NCBI GenBank assembly: GCA_910586715.1 | Contig: CAJUJG010000043.1 | Span: 1 to 30,148, forward strand | Length of the DNA: 30,148 bases | Reading direction: 5' to 3' | From: an uncultured Lachnospiraceae bacterium | GTDB lineage: Bacteria; Bacillota; Clostridia; Lachnospirales; Lachnospiraceae | In this document: positions 1-8,248 of the stretch, piece by piece | Numbering within the stretch: the stretch's first letter is position 1 | Layout: every line of letters begins with the position of its first letter | Notes under the pieces: generated by a model | The model's input: only the letters and a program-made list of their open reading frames with translations | Databases searched by the model: none | Told to the model about the DNA's origin: nothing | Program-made: the position numbers and the translations under genes

Positions 1-79
1 TGGCACTTTGGGAAGATGTATTCATTTTGGGTTTACATTTTGCGGAAACTCAAGGTTTATGCAGTCAGGGGACATGCTT

Positions 80-2608
80 TTATCTCATATACGTCACAAA
101 CGCATTGCCGTTCTGCCAAAACATATTTGTCGCATCGTTCATTCCAACCTTATATACCGTGCCCGTCTCCGGGTTCATCACAACTACATTGAGTTCGTTA
201 AAACCAATCAAAAGCACTGCCTTCCCATCCTCAAGGTTCACAAGCACCGGAATGTCCTTGTTTGTGTAATAAAGAACAGCATCAAGACTCACACCACGAA
301 GCTCCAGTACCCTAGCGCCGTTTAAATTCTCCTCAAGAATTTGCTCGACACTCCTGCCGCGGTCAAGCATCGGCTGTACATTCTTCACGATACCCTCGAA
401 CTCAAGAATCGTGTCCAAACAGGTTGCAAGCTGACTTCCGTTTTCATCCACCGTTTTGCCTGTTATCGCCATAATTTGATTTCTCGTGCTGCGGGAGGTC
501 TTTTTCCAAATATAATCGCCGTTCTCGTCCACTACCGTACCGTTCATTGCATACGCAAGATTAATTGCGTCCGCCTCATGCGTAAAGGTTCCGTCTATCC
601 CGTATTTTCCATATACATAATAGCGGCTTATGGGCTTTTCAATGGTAATCTTCATTTCCCTTGACCCTTCAAACATCAGGAGAAGGGGCTTCGTGTGCTT
701 CAGTTTTCTCGGCTCCACCACATTTTTTAAAACAATCTGCACAATCTTTTCATAATTCTGCGTAGCAACAAGCTCCGACGTATTGTATCCGCTATCGTCT
801 ACCACATTATTAACGATTTGGTCGGACGCGCACTCTTCATAGCCGCCCGTCTCCTCATTTTTCACCATTCTTGTAAGCGTAATCAGATTGTCCTCGATCG
901 ACGCACCCGTCACATAAATTCCGTTATGTTCATACGTCTTTAAAATCTCGCCCTGCTCATTCTGTATATATACGGCATGCATTAAAAATGTCACCGCTCC
1001 GGAAACATCTACCTTGATGTCATCATATTTTGCCACACCGTAAATCAAATCCTCGTTGATAAATCCAAGCGGCAAAAGCCTGCTGTTTCCCTGTGCCTTG
1101 ATTTCGCCCGTAACACCAGTGTTCAGGTTCATACAAATCAACTTTGTGCAGTCATACGCATCCGCAGAATTCTGCCAAACAAGCATTTTATTGCTCTCAG
1201 ACACCTGAAAGCTTCCCTGTTGGAGGTTATCCGCAACCACGCTGCTGGTGCGTTCAATCAAATTGAGCGCCAAAATCTCACCGTCCAAATAAATATAAAA
1301 TATGCCCCCTTTATTAATATAAGAAAGCTGGTCAATATCCATTTTCAAGGTTGCAAACGACTTGTCATACGGTATGAACATCAGTTCTTCCACTGTATTA
1401 AGCATTCCGTTATATTCATAAATTTCAATGCCGATGTTACCCTCATGGTTTCCCCTGTTCATATAGCCGTAGACAATGAAGATCACATTCCCCGTCTCAT
1501 CCACATTGAGAAGCTTAATTCCGTGGCTGTCATAACTGCTACGCGGGTCGTCTCCGTCATAAAAACTAAACAAGTATGCCATTTTTTTATCCGCCGAATG
1601 ATAACAGAATAACTGATTTTCATTGATAAACGCAAGATTAGAGCCCCCATCGCTCTCAAGCATCGTCACATCACTGTTTCTGATGCCAAGCATAATTTTA
1701 TTGCTCGCATAAATATCCGCCTCCGGGTCGAACAACTGGTTCATGCTGCGCTCATAATCAAGCAGATAAATTCTGTCCTCCGTATAACGGATACGGAAAA
1801 ACTCCACAATATTATACGTATAATCCTCCTTGTTCCATGCTCCCCCCGCCGAGGTCTGCACCCTGTAATAAAGCTTTACGGACGCTGTGCTCTCGTCAAT
1901 TTCGCTAATCATAATCTGCGGCTGCGTCACCTTTTTCACGTTCAGATCCGCCCATGTCACCTGCTTGAGGCTGCAATGAATATTAACGTAACTCAGCGTC
2001 GTGTTGTCGCCCTTGGTATTAGACTCCAAATACGTCACGAGATCATTCGCCTGTTCCTTGTCAAACGTTTTTTCGTGAAAATCCTGCACAAATGCAAGCT
2101 TCTCCGCCGTGTGATATGCCGTACCGTCTATAATCCGCGTGTAATAACGCACAGTCTCCCCACCGGTCTCAAGCATCAGAATCCAGTTATATTCCACACC
2201 GTTTTCAATTAAATCCTTAACGGTCACGGTAGCATTGATCTGCTGCGCATCCTCGTCATAATCCTCCACGGACGTACGTTCCACAAGCCGCTCCCCGTCA
2301 ATACTGCGCACCTCAAAGGAAATTTTGTCAATACTGTTTCCGTATTTATCAATTGTAAAGCTCAGCGTTCTTCCGTCGCCAAGCGGTGTAATTGTATCCC
2401 GAAAAAAGCTTCCGTTGAGCTCCTGGCGCAGTCCGTGCATGTAATTGTGCGAAATCCCGTTTGTCGTGACATACACCAACGGAAGTGACGCCTCTGTCAT
2501 ATTTGCCGTCATTTCCTCGTTCCCTTTGTTGTAGATACTGCTGCTCACAAAAAGAGTAAGGATAAACACCGCCAAGCAGACAATCCCCTTACTGATTGCA
2601 TTTTTCAT
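80..2608 (-). CDS. Membrane-anchored extracytoplasmic protein with degenerate C39-like C-terminus
   Basis: 842 residues. Residues about 7-25 form one hydrophobic segment after a Lys-containing N-terminus, so it is a type II membrane anchor or uncleaved signal; the remainder should lie outside the cell. The middle (about 290-600) has repeated short beta-type stretches alternating with sequences such as NLAFINENQLFCYH and NKMLVWQNSADAYD, resembling a propeller. The last 150 residues (about 690-842) have the layout of a C39-like papain-fold domain (helical start, then VLLIGFNELNVVVMNPETG). The expected Cys after the first Gln is absent (STRNQIMAI) and the His before the first core strand is replaced by Ala-Val, so peptidase activity is unlikely. 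The start follows a GAAAGGA ribosome site at about 2627-2633. No specific function is recognised; a cell-surface sensing or binding role is a guess. Confidence 0.75.
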   Translation of the reverse strand: MKNAISKGIVCLAVFILTLFVSSSIYNKGNEEMTANMTEASLPLVYVTTNGISHNYMHGLRQELNGSFFRDTITPLGDGRTLSFTIDKYGNSIDKISFEVRSIDGERLVERTSVEDYDEDAQQINATVTVKDLIENGVEYNWILMLETGGETVRYYTRIIDGTAYHTAEKLAFVQDFHEKTFDKEQANDLVTYLESNTKGDNTTLSYVNIHCSLKQVTWADLNVKKVTQPQIMISEIDESTASVKLYYRVQTSAGGAWNKEDYTYNIVEFFRIRYTEDRIYLLDYERSMNQLFDPEADIYASNKIMLGIRNSDVTMLESDGGSNLAFINENQLFCYHSADKKMAYLFSFYDGDDPRSSYDSHGIKLLNVDETGNVIFIVYGYMNRGNHEGNIGIEIYEYNGMLNTVEELMFIPYDKSFATLKMDIDQLSYINKGGIFYIYLDGEILALNLIERTSSVVADNLQQGSFQVSESNKMLVWQNSADAYDCTKLICMNLNTGVTGEIKAQGNSRLLPLGFINEDLIYGVAKYDDIKVDVSGAVTFLMHAVYIQNEQGEILKTYEHNGIYVTGASIEDNLITLTRMVKNEETGGYEECASDQIVNNVVDDSGYNTSELVATQNYEKIVQIVLKNVVEPRKLKHTKPLLLMFEGSREMKITIEKPISRYYVYGKYGIDGTFTHEADAINLAYAMNGTVVDENGDYIWKKTSRSTRNQIMAITGKTVDENGSQLATCLDTILEFEGIVKNVQPMLDRGRSVEQILEENLNGARVLELRGVSLDAVLYYTNKDIPVLVNLEDGKAVLLIGFNELNVVVMNPETGTVYKVGMNDATNMFWQNGNAFVTYMR

Positions 2609-2659
2609 GAATTGTTTCCTGTTCCTTTCAAAATTCGCAAGATTAGTGTACTGACCGTT

Positions 2660-3841
2660 TTACTTCATATTTAAAAGCTTTTCAAGCGTGGGACTGACGT
2701 TCAGAAACGTCTCAAGCTCCGCAATCTGCACCGTTTTCGCCCTTCCTCTCATATGCCCCTTTTTCACCGCCCTGATTAACAGGTTTTTCGGCGTGTTTTC
2801 CATATCTATAAATTCCAAAAGCTGCGTGTCATAGCCCTGCTCTTCCAAAAGATTTGCGCGGATTGCATCGGTCATAAGCGCTGCCATCCGTTCCTTTATA
2901 ATGCCATATTTTAAAACAGGCGCAAGCGCCTGACATTTAAGCTGCCTGTTCAGCTCATGCTGACAGCACGGAACGGAGAGTATTACCCTCGCATTCCATT
3001 TTACCGCCTTCGCAAGTGCGTAATCCGTCGCAGTGTCACAGGCATGAAGCGTCACCACCATATCAGCCTGCGCTGCGCCTTCATACGTGCCAATATCTCC
3101 TACAAGGAATTTTAACCCATCATACCCAAATTTATCCGCAAGCGCCTGACAGGTCTCAATAACATCCTTTTTTAAGTCCAGTCCCGTGATACGAATGTCA
3201 TAATTATTCATCACTTTGAGATAATAATATAACGCAAAGGTTAGATACGACTTACCACACCCGAAATCAATAATCTGAATCGGTCTGCCTTCCTCATTCG
3301 CAAGATTAGGCAGTATATCACGCACAAATTCAAGGTATCTGTTAATCTGACGGAATTTATCATATTTTGCATGTATGATTTTCCCTTCGGGCGTCTGCAC
3401 GCCAAGCTCCACCAAAAACGGGACGGGAATATCTTGCGGAAGGATATAGTTTTTTTCCTTATTGTGGGAAAAGTCGCCGTGATTTGTTTGGGAAACGTTA
3501 TTGTTTTGTACTGCGACTGCTTTTTCTTTGATTGTCAGTTTCCCCTTTTTACTTACCAGGACCGTAAGACTGTGCCTGTCCGTTTTTGCCTCAAGCTGCT
3601 TAAAATCCTGCTCTACCGCACTTGTCACGAAATCCGCTAATTTATTTTTCTCAATGGTTTTGTGGAATACTTTTGTTCCGATGAAGCTCTCCGCCTGATA
3701 CACAAGAACTTCCTTTTTGCGAACGGGACGAATTTTCAGTTTCTGTATCTTTTCTCTGTCACGCGGATTACTTGCAGTTATGGCAAGGATTGTTTCGTTT
3801 TTTTCTATATAATTACTGATGATTTTTCTTAAATTTTCCAT
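2660..3841 (-). CDS. SAM-dependent methyltransferase (Methyltransf_32-like)
   Basis: 393 residues. A class I methyltransferase core starts near residue 185 with the SAM-binding loop IIDFGCGKSYLTFALYYYL, followed by the acidic strand ITGLDLKKDV and a DMVVTLHACDTATDYAL motif. This is the signature of the Methyltransf_32 (GSTCD-like) group, whose bacterial members are uncharacterised; an RNA or protein substrate is plausible. The N-terminal ~150 residues are basic and rich in beta strands and may bind substrate. A cysteine pair (VPCCQHE) near residue 290 is typical of the group. No Shine-Dalgarno sequence precedes the ATG; instead a TATAAT lies 7 nt upstream, which suggests a leaderless transcript. 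The gap to the downstream membrane protein is 51 nt, so they may be co-transcribed. Confidence 0.85.
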   Translation of the reverse strand: MENLRKIISNYIEKNETILAITASNPRDREKIQKLKIRPVRKKEVLVYQAESFIGTKVFHKTIEKNKLADFVTSAVEQDFKQLEAKTDRHSLTVLVSKKGKLTIKEKAVAVQNNNVSQTNHGDFSHNKEKNYILPQDIPVPFLVELGVQTPEGKIIHAKYDKFRQINRYLEFVRDILPNLANEEGRPIQIIDFGCGKSYLTFALYYYLKVMNNYDIRITGLDLKKDVIETCQALADKFGYDGLKFLVGDIGTYEGAAQADMVVTLHACDTATDYALAKAVKWNARVILSVPCCQHELNRQLKCQALAPVLKYGIIKERMAALMTDAIRANLLEEQGYDTQLLEFIDMENTPKNLLIRAVKKGHMRGRAKTVQIAELETFLNVSPTLEKLLNMK

Positions 3842-3848
3842 GATAATG

Positions 3849-3877
3849 ATTATAGCACGGTTTGGCAGGAATAGGAA
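3849..3877 (-). promoter_or_regulatory. Promoter of the methyltransferase, probably leaderless
   Basis: On the minus strand a perfect TATAAT (3849-3854) ends 7 nt before the ATG at 3841. A weak -35 candidate, TTCCTA, lies 17 nt upstream. Initiation at the usual distance from the -10 box would place the first transcribed base at or next to the A of the start codon. No purine-rich ribosome site is visible. Confidence 0.5.
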
Positions 3878-3896
3878 ATGAAATATTCCTAAAAAA

Positions 3897-3926
3897 TTGT
3901 CTTTATTGTTGAACCAATCCTATTAT
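3897..3926 (+). promoter_or_regulatory. Promoter candidate for the sigma factor unit
   Basis: TTGTCT (3897-3902), an 18-nt spacer and TATTAT (3921-3926). The leader to the start at 4103 is about 170 nt and contains two perfect palindromes, TGCAAATG/CATTTGCA (3973-3988) and GATACATGTATC (4018-4029). These are possible operator sites. Confidence 0.45.
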
Positions 3927-4063
3927 AAAATGCTCTTATATACAGATGACATCACCAAACAGCGATACGCAGTGCAAATGCATTTGCATCACAAATCGTC
4001 TGATTGGGTAAAACACGATACATGTATCAAAAGCGCTGATTTCAGAAACTTTTTTGCGCGGAA

Positions 4064-4090
4064 GCTCAAATTTGCAGGCTTTGAAAGGAG
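4064..4090 (+). promoter_or_regulatory. Recurrent leader motif before the sigma factor
   Basis: GCTCAAATTTGCAGGC followed by TTTGAAAGGAG, ending in the ribosome binding site 12 nt before the ATG. The same string, with small changes, precedes the next gene (4687-4730) and, on the other strand, the MATE, mltG-like, thiI and iscS genes. It may be a mobile or conserved 5' UTR element. Confidence 0.6.
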
Positions 4091-4102
4091 AACGTTATTT
4101 CA

Positions 4103-4669
4103 ATGAACGACAAAACGGATGAACTGCTGGTTGCGCAGATGAAGCACGGCGACCAGTATGCATTTTCACAGATTTATGAGAAGTACAGACCGTCAGTGTT
4201 TCGTACTGCCTGCCTTATCAGTGGGAATACCCAGGACGGGGAGGACATTACACAGGAAACTTTTGTTAAGGTTTTCACACACTGTACGGAACTAAAATCA
4301 GACGCAATGTTCCGGTACTGGCTGTTCAAAATTCTAAACAGAACCGCATGGACATTTATAAACAGGAAAAAGACAGAAGTGCCTGACGAGAACATTTTAG
4401 ACAAAGCCGACGCAAACTGCAATCCGCTTACGGAGGAACTGTTTCTGAAAAAGGAACGGCAAACGCAAGTTTATCAGGCTGTCATGCAGCTTGACTATAA
4501 GCTGCGGCTGGTCGTAATTCTTTATTACTACAACGAACTGACAACCAAACAAATTGCCAAAGTCACGGACTGCTATGAGGGAACGGTAAAATCACGGCTT
4601 TTTACGGCAAGAAAACGTCTGCGGCAATTACTTCCGGAAGAAACTGTGAAAAATTCATTTTTCACATAA
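4103..4669 (+). CDS. ECF-type sigma-70 family RNA polymerase sigma factor
   Basis: 188 residues, the usual size for an extracytoplasmic-function sigma factor. Region 2 spans about residues 22-90 (FSQIYEKYRPSVFRTACLI, then DGEDITQETFVKVF and FRYWLFKILNRTAW, the -10 recognition helix). Region 4 spans about 125-180, with the helix-turn-helix YNELTTKQIAKVTDCYEGTVKSRL that reads the -35 element. Start choice: GAAAGGAG lies just upstream. The gene is followed after 67 nt by a single-pass membrane protein with a cytoplasmic N-terminus, the standard arrangement for a sigma/anti-sigma pair, and then by two lipoproteins that are likely targets or partners. The unit is on the plus strand, while its flanking genes on both sides are on the minus strand. 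Confidence 0.92.
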   Translation: MNDKTDELLVAQMKHGDQYAFSQIYEKYRPSVFRTACLISGNTQDGEDITQETFVKVFTHCTELKSDAMFRYWLFKILNRTAWTFINRKKTEVPDENILDKADANCNPLTEELFLKKERQTQVYQAVMQLDYKLRLVVILYYYNELTTKQIAKVTDCYEGTVKSRLFTARKRLRQLLPEETVKNSFFT

Positions 4670-4686
4670 CGAACAAAGTTCGTATT

Positions 4687-4730
4687 GCAAATATTGAGTC
4701 TATGCTCAAATTCGCAGGCAAGATAGGAGG
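4687..4730 (+). promoter_or_regulatory. Recurrent leader hairpin before the anti-sigma gene
   Basis: GCAAATATTGAG (4687-4698) pairs with CTCAAATTCGC (4705-4715) around a TCTATG loop: TTGAG/CTCAA, AAT/ATT and GC/GC with one bulge and one mismatch. It is followed by AGGCAAGATAGGAGG. Same family as the leader at 4064-4090. Confidence 0.6.
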
Positions 4731-4736
4731 AACCTC

Positions 4737-5534
4737 ATGAAAAACAATCTGTTCGACAATCAAATTAAAAACGGTTTACAGGAGCAGGCAGCGCTTTTTC
4801 AGAGCACTACGGATACGGATATCGCATTTGAAAAAGTAATGCTTGAGACCGAGGAACGCAAAAAACAATATTCTTTGCATCAGGAAAGGGGAATAAGTAT
4901 GAAACGGTTTACAATCAAGAAAGCAATTATCGCAACAGTCGCGGCAGTGATGGTACTTGGAACACTCACCGTTGCATCGGGCGGCATAGCAGGGATTCAT
5001 TCGTCTTCAAACGCACGTTTGGACTATACAAAATATACGGATTTGGCAACGGCGGAGAACCGTGTCGGCGTGACGACAGACGCCCCGCAAAGCTTTTCAA
5101 ACGGCTATACCTTTAAGGGAATCAATATCAAAGACGTATCCTATGAAAACGAGGAGAATGCCACAATTGACAGCTTCCAGTCAATTGCGGTACGCTACAA
5201 GAACGGCTCTGACGAAGTATCCTATGATGTCGAGCCAAGACATATCCTTCCTGTTTATAATGACAGCATGGAGCATTTTGAGAAGGACGGAATTACCTAT
5301 TATTACCACGCAGTACGCAATATGTGGGTCAGACCCGACTATAAGCCGACCGCTGAGGAGCAGGCACAGGTTGAGGCGGGCACGCTCAACATTGGCTACG
5401 GTGCTGATAAAACCTCTTACTCCGACAGCATGAGCGTTACATGGGAAAAGAATGGTCAGATGCGTCAGCTCTTCTGCATGGACGTTGACCTTTCGAAAGA
5501 GGAGTTTATTAATATGGCTCTTGAAATTCAGTAA
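4737..5534 (+). CDS. Single-pass membrane protein, probable anti-sigma factor
   Basis: 265 residues. Residues 1-54 are hydrophilic and probably cytoplasmic, where they would bind the sigma factor. Residues about 63-84 (IIATVAAVMVLGTLTVASGG) form one transmembrane helix, and about 175 residues lie outside. No HxxxCxxC zinc anti-sigma motif is seen, so assignment rests on position directly after the ECF sigma gene and on topology. The outer domain is rich in Asp, Glu and Tyr and of no family I recognise. A second good ribosome site (GGAAAGGGG) precedes an internal ATG at 4899, which would give a shorter product beginning MKRFTIKKAII with a signal-peptide look. Two hairpins follow the stop codon. 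Confidence 0.65.
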   Translation: MKNNLFDNQIKNGLQEQAALFQSTTDTDIAFEKVMLETEERKKQYSLHQERGISMKRFTIKKAIIATVAAVMVLGTLTVASGGIAGIHSSSNARLDYTKYTDLATAENRVGVTTDAPQSFSNGYTFKGINIKDVSYENEENATIDSFQSIAVRYKNGSDEVSYDVEPRHILPVYNDSMEHFEKDGITYYYHAVRNMWVRPDYKPTAEEQAQVEAGTLNIGYGADKTSYSDSMSVTWEKNGQMRQLFCMDVDLSKEEFINMALEIQ

Positions 5535-5537
5535 AAA

Positions 5538-5579
5538 AATCGAGCGTAGGCACTCGATTGCAAAAAGCTTCGCTTTTTT
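5538..5579 (+). terminator. Tandem hairpins ending the sigma/anti-sigma transcript
   Basis: AATCGAG/CTCGATT (5538-5559) is followed at once by AAAAAGC-TTC-GCTTTTT (5562-5578) with a T-run. This is a good Rho-independent terminator. Confidence 0.7.
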
Positions 5580-5606
5580 GTTCATAACTGTCATTTGCTA
5601 CATGCG

Positions 5607-5633
5607 GGGCGCGTCCTGTCTCCTTACGCGCCC
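5607..5633. terminator. GC-rich hairpin, possible second terminator
   Basis: GGGCGCGT (5607-5614) pairs perfectly with ACGCGCCC (5626-5633). It lacks a U-tract. A further 8-bp inverted repeat, CAGAAAGA/TCTTTCTG (5672-5704), lies just before the lipoprotein start and could affect its translation. Confidence 0.4.
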
Positions 5634-5723
5634 TCATGCACTGTTTGTGGACACTATACTATATAAAATTTCAGAAAGAAAATGAGAGGCTGAAACTCTT
5701 TCTGTAATGACGGGGAGGTACTT

Positions 5724-6281
5724 ATGAAAATAAAAAAGATAATCCTATTGTTCGGCACTGTCTTCCTGTTGAATACAATGCTTACAGGATGCAGCAATGG
5801 TTCTGAATCTGCTGTTCAGACAGAAGAAAAACAGGCAGATGAAGCATTGCCGGGGGAATTGAATGATGTGCCGTTAAATGAAAATAACGAGAACGCGGAA
5901 GATTCACAGGAAAATGCAGCTGGAAAATGGCAGATTTTAGAACCCGATATTGCCGCTGCTGTTGATGCAGATTTTCTAGGGAAAGTTTGGAAGATTGAAG
6001 AGGACTCATTTTTTATCGCAGAAAAGAAAGTAAAAATTCTTGATGACGGTTCCTTATCGTACAGTTCTCCAAGCTCCAAAGCTGTTCTTCCTGATTCCCA
6101 GTTGATTCATGTGATTTTTGACGAGAATACCAGCTTTTATATGAAAACCATGGATGGAAACGAAGAGAGTCATGCATACAAGGAATGTGGATTTCAGGAC
6201 TTAAAGGAACATATGTCTGTTGAAATGAAAGGCAGCTTTAAAAATGATACATTTTATCCCACGGAAATACGTTTTTTTTAA
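5724..6281 (+). CDS. Small lipoprotein
   Basis: 185 residues. Signal peptide MKIKKIILLFGTVFLLNTML with lipobox LTGC and lipid-attachment Cys23. It is followed by a Glu/Asn-rich linker (about 24-70) and a C-terminal beta-rich domain (about 78-185: FLGKVWKIEEDSFFIAEKK to FYPTEIRFF). The C-terminal part has the strand pattern of small OB-fold-like lipoprotein domains, as in DUF3221-type proteins. GGGGAGG precedes the start. It forms a pair with the next lipoprotein 18 nt downstream and probably belongs to the regulon or operon of the upstream sigma factor. Function unknown. Confidence 0.7.
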   Translation: MKIKKIILLFGTVFLLNTMLTGCSNGSESAVQTEEKQADEALPGELNDVPLNENNENAEDSQENAAGKWQILEPDIAAAVDADFLGKVWKIEEDSFFIAEKKVKILDDGSLSYSSPSSKAVLPDSQLIHVIFDENTSFYMKTMDGNEESHAYKECGFQDLKEHMSVEMKGSFKNDTFYPTEIRFF

Positions 6282-6299
6282 CATACGAGGAGAATGATT

Positions 6300-6794
6300 A
6301 TGAAAAGGAAATGGATGTTGATATTTATGATAGTGACGGTGACAGGCATGACCGCCTGTTCATCAGCTTCAAAAAAAGATGCAATATCTACCGAAACCAG
6401 TTCCCGACAGGAAACAGCTACAGAAGAAACTACATCTGCAAAAACAACAGAAACAATTGATACAAAAGTGCCAGTGCCAAAGATTGCGAAGGCGGATGAA
6501 AACGCTTCTATAGAAAATGATAAAAGCGAACTTTGTGATCCCATGGTCGGAATTGTCGAAAAATATGAGGACAATCTTATCACCATCAAAAATCCCGATG
6601 ATGACATGCTCTACTATTTTTTCACAGAAAATGCCCAAATATTAGAAGGTTTTTCCACGGAAACTGCCCAACCGGCAGCCGAAAACTTCCCGATTGCTGT
6701 GGGTGATAAGGTAGAGATTAGCTATCGGGGAACGCTTGATGATAAGGAACACCCAACGGAAGCTGTAAAAATTGTAGTGGTTCCGGTTCCATAA
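6300..6794 (+). CDS. Small lipoprotein with OB-like C-terminal domain
   Basis: 164 residues from the ATG at 6300, chosen over the ATG at 6294 because the latter touches the GAGGAGA ribosome site. Signal peptide with lipobox MTAC, Cys20. A Thr/Ser/Glu-rich linker (about 21-75) leads to a compact domain starting at MVGIVEKYEDNLITIKNPDD and ending TEAVKIVVVPVP. The pattern (GIVxxxxDNxIxI, then AVGDKVEISYRG, then AVKIVV) matches DUF3221/YobA-type domains. The paired lipoproteins look like diverged duplicates. The gene converges on the MATE gene with only 17 nt between stops and no clear terminator. Confidence 0.68.
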   Translation: MKRKWMLIFMIVTVTGMTACSSASKKDAISTETSSRQETATEETTSAKTTETIDTKVPVPKIAKADENASIENDKSELCDPMVGIVEKYEDNLITIKNPDDDMLYYFFTENAQILEGFSTETAQPAAENFPIAVGDKVEISYRGTLDDKEHPTEAVKIVVVPVP

Positions 6795-6811
6795 TAAGGT
6801 CTGTCCGAACA

Positions 6812-8161
6812 TCACAACAGGTTTTTCTTTTTCCAATTCCCCGTGCGGTACCAAAGATACGATATGAAATAGTTCACCGCCCACCCCATCGGCACCGCAT
6901 ACCAAATCAGCTCAATTCCCCAAATCGGGGAGCAGAGCTGCGCCACTGCCACGCGAATGCTCAGGTTCACGAGATTTGCAAACATATAAACCTTAATATC
7001 TCCCGCACCTCTGAGGATTCCGTCTGTTATCGCCTTAAATCCCAAAAACGAAAAGAACAATCCTATGAAGCGAAAATAATCTGTGCCTGTCTGAAATGCG
7101 ACCTGCGAGCTGCCCTCATCCACAAACGCCGACACAATCGGCTTGTAAAAAAGCTGCGATACCAAAATCAGCGCCACGCCAAAGCTGATAATAATTCCAT
7201 ATGCCGCGCGGTATCCTTTGCGCACACGCTCCGGCTTTCCCGCGCCAAGATTTTGTGCCGTAAACGTGGACATCGCATTTCCCGTCGCAATCATCGGCAC
7301 AACGCAAATAGATTCCAGCCTTGTTCCCGCGGAATAGCCTGCAAGCGCCGAAGAACCAAACTGATTGACCGCGGATTGTGTCAACAGCATACCGATACTT
7401 ACGATGGACTGCTGCACAATGGACGGAATGGCAATCTTTACCCCCGTCACAAACATATCGCTTCTAAACTTGTCCACCCTTCCTTCGATTTTATAGGTGC
7501 CAAGCAGACGCATCAGAATCAAAAATGAAATGACAGCCGCAATTCCCTGTGCAATAACGGTTGCAATCGCAGCGCCCTTCACACCAAGACCGAGTCCTCC
7601 GACCATCCACAAATCCATTATGATATTTAATATGGAAGAAAAAATCAACAGGTAGAGCGGTATTTTTGATTTTCCGAGCGCGTTGAAATTTGCGGACAGA
7701 ATGTTGTACATAAACAAAAACGGCATTCCCACAAAATAGATTTGCAGATACAGGACGGCGTCATCCATGATATTTGGAGGTGTTTTTAAGAGCTTTAGCA
7801 CAGTGGGGTTAATCCAAAAGCCAATTAACGCCAGCAAAATGCTGAACACTGCAAAAGTAATCAGAAATGTGTAAACCGAGCTTTTCATTTCTTTATGCTT
7901 TCCTGCGCCCAAATACTGGCTTGTGAGCACCGATGCGCCGATGCCGCCGCCGATTGCTATCATGATAAATACGGTTGTAAACGAGTACGACGCCCCCACT
8001 GCCGCAAGCGCGCTTTCTCCAACAAGCTGACCGACGATAATTGAGTCCGCCATGTTGTAAAACTGTTGAAACAGGTTTCCGATAATCATGGGCAGCGAAA
8101 AGAAAAATAAGCTGCGCGCAGGCGGCTGTGTTGTCAGATTTGCTTTTGTATTTTGTGCCAT
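6812..8161 (-). CDS. MATE family multidrug/cation antiporter
   Basis: 449 residues, about 12 transmembrane helices in two pseudo-repeats. N-terminal repeat: LFFFSLPMIIGNLFQQFYNMADSIIVGQLVGESALAAVG. The second repeat starts near residue 235 with IAIPSIVQQSIVSIGMLLTQSAVNQFG. These are the hallmarks of the DinF/NorM-type MatE domain, exporting organic cations or metabolites with Na+ or H+ influx. The start is placed at MAQNTK (8161). The ATG at 8173 sits directly on GAAAGGAGC, too close for a ribosome site, and lies inside the shared leader element. The leader overlaps the stop of the upstream HD gene, so read-through from HD is likely. Confidence 0.93.
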   Translation of the reverse strand: MAQNTKANLTTQPPARSLFFFSLPMIIGNLFQQFYNMADSIIVGQLVGESALAAVGASYSFTTVFIMIAIGGGIGASVLTSQYLGAGKHKEMKSSVYTFLITFAVFSILLALIGFWINPTVLKLLKTPPNIMDDAVLYLQIYFVGMPFLFMYNILSANFNALGKSKIPLYLLIFSSILNIIMDLWMVGGLGLGVKGAAIATVIAQGIAAVISFLILMRLLGTYKIEGRVDKFRSDMFVTGVKIAIPSIVQQSIVSIGMLLTQSAVNQFGSSALAGYSAGTRLESICVVPMIATGNAMSTFTAQNLGAGKPERVRKGYRAAYGIIISFGVALILVSQLFYKPIVSAFVDEGSSQVAFQTGTDYFRFIGLFFSFLGFKAITDGILRGAGDIKVYMFANLVNLSIRVAVAQLCSPIWGIELIWYAVPMGWAVNYFISYLWYRTGNWKKKNLL

Positions 8162-8248
8162 TTTGATAACCATGCTCCTTTCTAAACGTGCTCATTTGGC
8201 GCAAGCATAAATTTGTGGTTAGAAACATTGAGCATTTTGTTTTCAACC
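8162..8248 (-). promoter_or_regulatory. Structured leader of the MATE gene (recurrent element)
   Basis: On the minus strand: hairpin 1 with arms GGTTGAAAAC and GTTTCTAACC (8217-8248), then AAATTTATGC/GCCAAAT (about 8190-8214), then GAAAGGAGCATGGTTAT. The order and sequence match the thiI leader (20177-20257). Hairpin 1 begins inside the TGA stop of the HD gene. Confidence 0.65.

Noticed and set aside
2643..2655. Shared 12-mer TAGTGTACTGAC at 2645-2656 and about 30076-30087
   Set aside because: The flanks do not align, so this is probably chance rather than the ends of an element.
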